Source of the DNA: Chthonomonas calidirosea
GTDB lineage: Bacteria; Armatimonadota; Fimbriimonadia; Fimbriimonadales; Fimbriimonadaceae
Reading direction: 5' to 3'
Length of the DNA stretch: 64,000 nt
NCBI GenBank assembly: GCA_945882415.1
Contig: CAMCWC010000011.1
Span: 62,001 to 126,000, forward strand
Shown: positions 59,869 to 64,000 of the stretch, one piece after another
Numbering within the stretch: position 1 is the first letter of the stretch
Layout: the number at the start of each line of letters is the position of its first letter
Notes under the pieces: model-generated
The model's database searches: none
Told to the model about the DNA's origin: nothing
Seen by the model: the letters and a program-made list of their open reading frames with translations, nothing else
Position numbers and translations under genes: made by a program

Positions 59869-62241
59869 GTGGAACACAATCACAACGAAGACCCTTTCGC
59901 CAACGTCCCCCGCGCGGAAGCTTGGTCACTCGTCGTTGGACAAGCCGGATCGATCGCGGTCTACGTTGCCCTTGCCTTTCTGGTTCTTTCCGGGATTCTC
60001 TACCTGATCTCGGGCAAAGTCCCGAAAGCGGAAAAATTCGCGACGATTTCCTTCGTTCTCGGCAGCATCAGCATTTTTGTGCCGTTCGGATGCCTGCTCG
60101 CGCTCTTCATCAAAGACCAATTTCAGTACGAATACGTTTTCAGCCACGACGATTCGCTGACCGAGCTTAAGTACAAAATCGCGGGCGTCTGGACAGCCCA
60201 AGAAGGCAGCTTCCTCCTATGGGCTTGTGCGACGAGCTTGTTTGGCTTGCTCACCATCGGAGGCTCCGGGATTTATCGACGAACTTACGGCACCGTTTTC
60301 GCCCTGATCTTAGGCTCGCTTTGCGGAATTCTCGCCTACGAGTCTCCCTTTGATCTGCTAAAAGATGTCGTCCAGAAAGGCGAAGTGCTCATGCCCCCGC
60401 GTGGCAACGGCATGACCCCGAGCTTGCAGAACTACTGGGTCGTCATTCACCCACCGACGATCTTCCTCGGCTTCGGCGCGCTCACCATCTTCTTTGCCTA
60501 CGCCGTCGCCGCGATGGTCCACAAGAACGCGAAGGATTGGATCACTTACTGCCGCCCTTGGAGCTTGGTCACCCTCGCGATTCTCGGGTTGGGACTCAGC
60601 ATGGGCGGTCTCTGGGCGTACGAGACCCAAGGCTGGGGCGGGTTCTGGGCCTGGGATCCGGTTGAGAACGTTAGCCTTGTGCCCTGGTTGCTGATGGCAG
60701 CCCTGATCCACGGCATCATCGTACAAAACGTGCGTGGACGCTGGGCAGCTTCGAACCTGATCATGGGCGGATTGCCTTTCCTCAGCTTCGTCTACGGCAC
60801 CTTCTTGACCCGGTCCGGGCTGCTCGACAAAGTCAGCGTTCACTCCTTCGCCAGCATGGATCGCAACGCGCTCGGCATCTTGCGCGGGTTCCTCATCTTC
60901 TTGGTTGTAGGCTTCATCGCCCTTTGTGTTTGGCGCGCGAAGAGCGTGGCAAACGAAACCGTCAAGTCGATTGAGCCCGAGAACGGCATCAACCGCGAGA
61001 ACTCCTATCGCTTCGGAATGATGGTGCTCTCGATGCTGGGACTCGTGATCGCGGTCGGAATGTCCTGGCCCGTCATTGCTGCCTTACGCGGCGGCCAGGG
61101 CGCGCGTGTCGAAGAGTGGCTGTATCACCAAGTCGTCGTCTGGTTCTTCATTCCGCTCATGCTCCTTATGGGTGCCGCGCCGTTTGTCTCCTGGCGAGAG
61201 ATGGGTGCGAAGGCGCTGTTCGGCCGAATCGCCAACGTTTTGAGCCTGAGTATTGGCTTGACCGGATTCACCTTCATCGGCTTAATGGATGGCCCGTTTG
61301 GTGTTCGATCTCACGCAGAGAGCACGGTGCGAAATCCGATGGGTGGAACATGGCCACTCATTCCGGTACTTGGCCTCCTCATGTTCCTGTGCTGGTTCGT
61401 CGCCGTTACCGGCGGCTGGCGCGCGATTGAACTCGCGAAGAAGTGGAAGATGTCCGTTGGCGGATTTGTCTCTCACCTCGGCTTCGCGGTGCTGATCGGC
61501 GGCCTGATCCTTTCTCGCGGAATGGAGAAGAAGCAGCAGTCCTTTGTCCAATCGGGATCGCCCGCATCCGCCCTTGACTACGTGGTTTCCTTCAAGAAGC
61601 TTGAGGGCAAAGACCTGTTCGACCGGGACAGCAAAGCCGTCTTCGAGTTCAAAGACCCAGCCGGCCGCACGTTCGACGCGACGCCCGGACTGTACTATTA
61701 CGAGCAAGGCGAGGAACTCAAGACCCAGGTCTGGCCCTTCGTGAAGTCGTCTCCGACCCATGACGTTTACGTGGCACTCTTCCCTCCGGTAACCGATGTC
61801 TGGGAAATGCCCATGACCTTTAAGCCGAAAGAAAAGCGGACCGTCGACCAAATCACCGTCGAGTATCTCGAGCCAACATCCAACGGAACCACCGGTGTCG
61901 GCGCAAAGTTTGGCGCAAAGATGCGCATCACCACCCGAACCGGAACGTTCGATGTCGAACCGCAGATGCAGGTCACCGAGGGCGGAATCCAACCGCTTCT
62001 CACTCCGGTTGGAACAGAGTTCTTTGCCGTCTTAGGACGCATGGACGCCGCGACAAGAGCTGTTGACTTGAAGCTGATGTTCCAAAAGCCGCTGTATCCG
62101 CTCGAAGTGTTCTACAAGCCGATGACGAGTTTGGTCTGGGTTGGAACCGGTATCCTCACGATTGGCGGGTTAATGTCCGCCTTCGCCCGACGACGAAGGC
62201 ACAGCAAAGCTCCTGCCCCACTTTCGCCGGTAGAGGTCTAG
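59869..62241 (+). CDS. ccmF: Cytochrome c maturation protein CcmF
   Basis: 790 residues, about 15 membrane helices. Heme ligase subunit that joins reduced heme to apocytochrome c. The WWD heme-handling motif is 'WGGFWAWDPVENVSLVPWL', with conserved His around it ('VIHPPTIFLGF', 'YHQVVVWFFIP'). Longer than E. coli CcmF (647), with a large periplasmic domain near the C-terminus (about 555-770) and a terminal helix. GTG start. panD follows after 4 nt. Confidence 0.92.
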   Translation: MEHNHNEDPFANVPRAEAWSLVVGQAGSIAVYVALAFLVLSGILYLISGKVPKAEKFATISFVLGSISIFVPFGCLLALFIKDQFQYEYVFSHDDSLTELKYKIAGVWTAQEGSFLLWACATSLFGLLTIGGSGIYRRTYGTVFALILGSLCGILAYESPFDLLKDVVQKGEVLMPPRGNGMTPSLQNYWVVIHPPTIFLGFGALTIFFAYAVAAMVHKNAKDWITYCRPWSLVTLAILGLGLSMGGLWAYETQGWGGFWAWDPVENVSLVPWLLMAALIHGIIVQNVRGRWAASNLIMGGLPFLSFVYGTFLTRSGLLDKVSVHSFASMDRNALGILRGFLIFLVVGFIALCVWRAKSVANETVKSIEPENGINRENSYRFGMMVLSMLGLVIAVGMSWPVIAALRGGQGARVEEWLYHQVVVWFFIPLMLLMGAAPFVSWREMGAKALFGRIANVLSLSIGLTGFTFIGLMDGPFGVRSHAESTVRNPMGGTWPLIPVLGLLMFLCWFVAVTGGWRAIELAKKWKMSVGGFVSHLGFAVLIGGLILSRGMEKKQQSFVQSGSPASALDYVVSFKKLEGKDLFDRDSKAVFEFKDPAGRTFDATPGLYYYEQGEELKTQVWPFVKSSPTHDVYVALFPPVTDVWEMPMTFKPKEKRTVDQITVEYLEPTSNGTTGVGAKFGAKMRITTRTGTFDVEPQMQVTEGGIQPLLTPVGTEFFAVLGRMDAATRAVDLKLMFQKPLYPLEVFYKPMTSLVWVGTGILTIGGLMSAFARRRRHSKAPAPLSPVEV

Positions 62242-62245
62242 CCGA

Positions 62246-62608
62246 TTGCGACTTTCTCAGCTCCTTAAATCGAAGTTACATCACGCCCACGTGACGTACG
62301 CCAATCCGGAATACGTCGGAAGCATTGAGATCGGGGCCGAGCTGATGAAGCAAGCCGGAATCCAAAACGGCGAGATGGTGAACATCTGGTCGGTCGACGG
62401 AACGGCCCGGATTCAAACCTATGCGTTCGAGGGTCCTGCCGGAGTGATCGGCATCAACGGTGGAGCCGCACACTTCTTCAAGCCCGGCGAAAGGGTCATC
62501 ATCGCGGCGTTTGACTACTCCGACGAGCCCATCACCCCCGTGCTCCTGCTTCTAAACGAGAACAACGAAGTCGTCCGACAAATGACGCCCTTTACTACCC
62601 ATGGATGA
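62246..62608 (+). CDS. panD: Aspartate 1-decarboxylase
   Basis: 120 residues. Makes beta-alanine for pantothenate and CoA. It is a pyruvoyl enzyme made by self-cleavage at Gly25-Ser26 in 'NPEYVGSIEIG'. 'LLKSKLHHAHVT' and 'INGGAAHFFKPGERVIIAAF' are typical. TTG start at 62246. Placed by chance or regulation after ccmF; it overlaps pyrE by 8 nt. Confidence 0.95.
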   Translation: MRLSQLLKSKLHHAHVTYANPEYVGSIEIGAELMKQAGIQNGEMVNIWSVDGTARIQTYAFEGPAGVIGINGGAAHFFKPGERVIIAAFDYSDEPITPVLLLLNENNEVVRQMTPFTTHG

Positions 62609-63179
62609 TCTCAGCGAAAAAATCGGTGACTTGCTTCGCGAGTCCGGCGCAATTCTCAACGGACACTTTCTGCTCACCAGCGGCCGCCACAGCGCGGTGT
62701 ACTTCGAAAAGTTTCGCTTGCTCGAAGAGCCCGGAATTCTCTCTCAAGTCTGCGAGCCGATCGCCGAGTTCTTCCGACCGTTAGGCTTAACCCACGTTGC
62801 CGGACCAACCACCGGAGGAATCATCATCGCCTTCGAAGTCGCCAGACAGCTCGGCTTGCCCGCCATTTATGTGGAATCCGAAAACGGCAAGCGCTTGCTA
62901 CGCCGAGGAAAAACCCTTCCAGACAATTCCCTGATTGGCGTTGTCGACGATGTTCTGACCACCGGAATTTCGCTCCGAGAGACTGGCGCAGCCCTCGAAG
63001 AAGCTGGAGGAAAAATTGCTTCCTACGGCGTGCTCATCAATCGCGCCGGAAATCTCGATCTAGGTTTGCCCCTGTACTCCGCCTATGAGGCGAAGGCAGA
63101 ATCCTTCGCCCCGGATGACGTACCCGACTGGCTCGAGGCTATCCCAGTCACAAAGCCTGGTACCCGCGTAATCGCCTGA
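62601..63179 (+). CDS. pyrE: Orotate phosphoribosyltransferase
   Basis: 192 residues. Converts orotate and PRPP to OMP in pyrimidine synthesis. PRPP motif 'LIGVVDDVLTTGISLRETGAAL', flexible-loop region 'ENGKRLLRRGKTLPDN' and N-terminal 'LLTSGRHSAVYFEKF'. No pyrF alongside. A tRNA-Leu gene follows 18 nt later. Confidence 0.93.
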   Translation: MDDLSEKIGDLLRESGAILNGHFLLTSGRHSAVYFEKFRLLEEPGILSQVCEPIAEFFRPLGLTHVAGPTTGGIIIAFEVARQLGLPAIYVESENGKRLLRRGKTLPDNSLIGVVDDVLTTGISLRETGAALEEAGGKIASYGVLINRAGNLDLGLPLYSAYEAKAESFAPDDVPDWLEAIPVTKPGTRVIA

Positions 63180-63181
63180 GG

Positions 63182-63187
63182 TACCAT
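63182..63187 (+). promoter_or_regulatory. -10 box of the tRNA-Leu gene
   Basis: TACCAT, 10 nt before the mature 5' end. No clear -35 inside pyrE. Confidence 0.4.
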
Positions 63188-63197
63188 CTTTAGTCTT

Positions 63198-63283
63198 GCC
63201 GTCGTGGCGAAATTGGTAGACGCACCGTCTTCAGGTGGCGGCGCCCAAAAGGCATCTCGGTTCGAGTCCGAGCGACGGCACCA
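63198..63283 (+). tRNA. tRNA-Leu (anticodon CAG)
   Basis: 86 nt including CCA. Acceptor GCCGTCG / CGACGGC. D arm GGCGAAATTGGTAGACGC. Anticodon stem CCGTC/GGCGG (one G-U) with loop TTCAGGT, anticodon CAG at 63232-63234. Long class II variable arm GCC-CAAAA-GGC. T arm CTCGGTTCGAGTCCGAG. Decodes CUG. Confidence 0.95.
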
Positions 63284-63355
63284 AGCTTTACGCGATCATT
63301 CGATTAAAGCAAGGTTAAGAGAATAATAATTGCGCTACCATCAAGTAGCAAAGGA

Positions 63356-64000
63356 ATGGACTCCCCAATTCCACCCGATGGGCCAACGCCCACTTACCGA
63401 TCCGTCTTCATTTCCGACTTACACCTCGGTTCCGCTCAATGTCGGGTAGACGAGCTGAGTCAATTCCTTGCTGGCGTAAACGCCACGTACATTTACTTGG
63501 TCGGCGACGTGGTCGATGCTTGGGTTGGGGGTAGCACAACCCGATGGAAACCCGGACAAGAGCGAGCGCTTCTCTCGTTGCTGGAAAAAGCATCACCCTC
63601 TTGTAAAGTGCGATACACCCCTGGCAACCACGATGCGGTGATGCGACGCTTCATCGGCATCAAAGTATTTAGCACCGAGATCCAGCACTCGTTCATCCAC
63701 GAAACGGTTGACGGCCGGCGCTTTCTGGTCGTCCACGGCGATCTCTTCGACAAGTTCGTCACCACCTACAAGCCAATTGCCTGGTTCCTCGCCTGGATGC
63801 ATGAGATCACCCTTGGGCTGAATCACTACACCAACCTGATCGGAGCAAAGTTCGGCCGCAAACCCAGCAACTACGGCCGGGATATCAAACGAAAGGTGAA
63901 GTCGATCACGGAACGAGCAACTGGCTTTGAAAACCTCCTTGCCGCGGAAGCGAGACGACAAAACGTGGACGGCGTGATCTGCGGACACATTCACAAGCCG
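63356..64000 (+). CDS. LpxH-like metallophosphoesterase (partial, 3' end cut)
   Basis: 215 residues up to the window end; no stop reached. Calcineurin-like fold with 'VFISDLHLGS' (Asp, His), 'YLVGDVVDAW' (Asp), 'YTPGNHDAVM' (Asn, His), 'FLVVHGDLFD' (His) and 'GVICGHIHKP' (His). The spacing is that of UDP-2,3-diacylglucosamine pyrophosphatases (lipid A synthesis) and their distant relatives, which can also be phosphatases of other lipids. AAGGA lies directly before the ATG, too close for a normal Shine-Dalgarno. If it is LpxH, the host makes lipid A. Confidence 0.8.
   Translation, partial: MDSPIPPDGPTPTYRSVFISDLHLGSAQCRVDELSQFLAGVNATYIYLVGDVVDAWVGGSTTRWKPGQERALLSLLEKASPSCKVRYTPGNHDAVMRRFIGIKVFSTEIQHSFIHETVDGRRFLVVHGDLFDKFVTTYKPIAWFLAWMHEITLGLNHYTNLIGAKFGRKPSNYGRDIKRKVKSITERATGFENLLAAEARRQNVDGVICGHIHKP

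Noticed and set aside
1-64000. CRISPR arrays, insertion sequences, rRNA and prophage genes
   Set aside because: No repeated spacer-like pattern, terminal inverted repeats with transposase, or rRNA-like sequence was noticed in either strand.

Overview
The window is a gene-dense, moderately GC-rich stretch of bacterial chromosome that starts upstream of an ankyrin-repeat gene and ends inside a metallophosphoesterase gene. I see no insertion sequence, prophage, integrase, CRISPR array or rRNA. The best guess for the host is a diderm bacterium of the Armatimonadota (Fimbriimonas-like). This is inference from the gene set: a secreted Asp-box propeller protein with four Ig-like repeats of the 'VTGGSGTAV' type, GH2 plus DUF4965-type glycan enzymes, PqqD-like and TatA proteins, system I cytochrome c maturation and an LpxH-like hydrolase. 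Gene starts support it loosely, since many have a TANNNT or CATAAT -10 box only 5-9 nt before the start codon, the signature of leaderless mRNAs. No marker gene in the window fixes the phylum.

Layout. 0.1-10 kb: ankyrin protein, MmcQ/YjbR and DUF4240 proteins, a PDZ-alpha/beta hydrolase divergent from a PadR regulator with a palindromic operator between them, CsbD, a BON lipoprotein, YceI, a thioredoxin-like protein, a degenerate aldo/keto reductase, a nitronate monooxygenase and two small membrane proteins with a shared N-terminal motif. 10-15 kb: GH2 beta-galactosidase and a DUF4965/DUF1793-type protein, with a 17-bp palindrome upstream of the former. 15-18 kb: four unrecognised genes. 18-25 kb: DUF192, leuD and trpE (divergent), a TPR protein, a 616-residue secreted protein and an aldehyde dehydrogenase; the last two diverge from one 24-bp inverted repeat that carries both -10 boxes. 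25-37 kb: RRM/RGG RNA-binding protein, HAD phosphatase, glycogen phosphorylase, etfBA, a parvulin-type foldase, mazG-parA-parB, a GNAT/nitrilase pair, and an M1 peptidase. 37-46 kb: tRNA-Met(CAU), the propeller protein, a permease/adaptor/C39-peptidase operon without ATPase, and rpsD with a structured leader. 46-54 kb: GNAT, M32 carboxypeptidase, glyQ without glyS, and an unusual six-gene operon (two tatA, an unknown duplicated-domain protein, a PqqD-like protein, a mini-FtsX permease and a LolD-type ATPase). 54-64 kb: CapA, a class III aminotransferase, a Gfo/Idh/MocA dehydrogenase, threonine aldolase, a YprB-like exonuclease, ccmE (Cys type)-ccmF-panD-pyrE, tRNA-Leu(CAG) and the truncated LpxH-like gene.

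Genome style. Genes are packed closely. Tandem genes often overlap by 1-13 nt. Convergent genes repeatedly interlock their stop codons in a shared 4-nt YTAR sequence. In three places the stop codon of one gene lies inside the -10 box of the next. Canonical sigma-70 promoters (-35, 17 bp, -10) with real leaders are seen only for the RNA-binding protein and rpsD.
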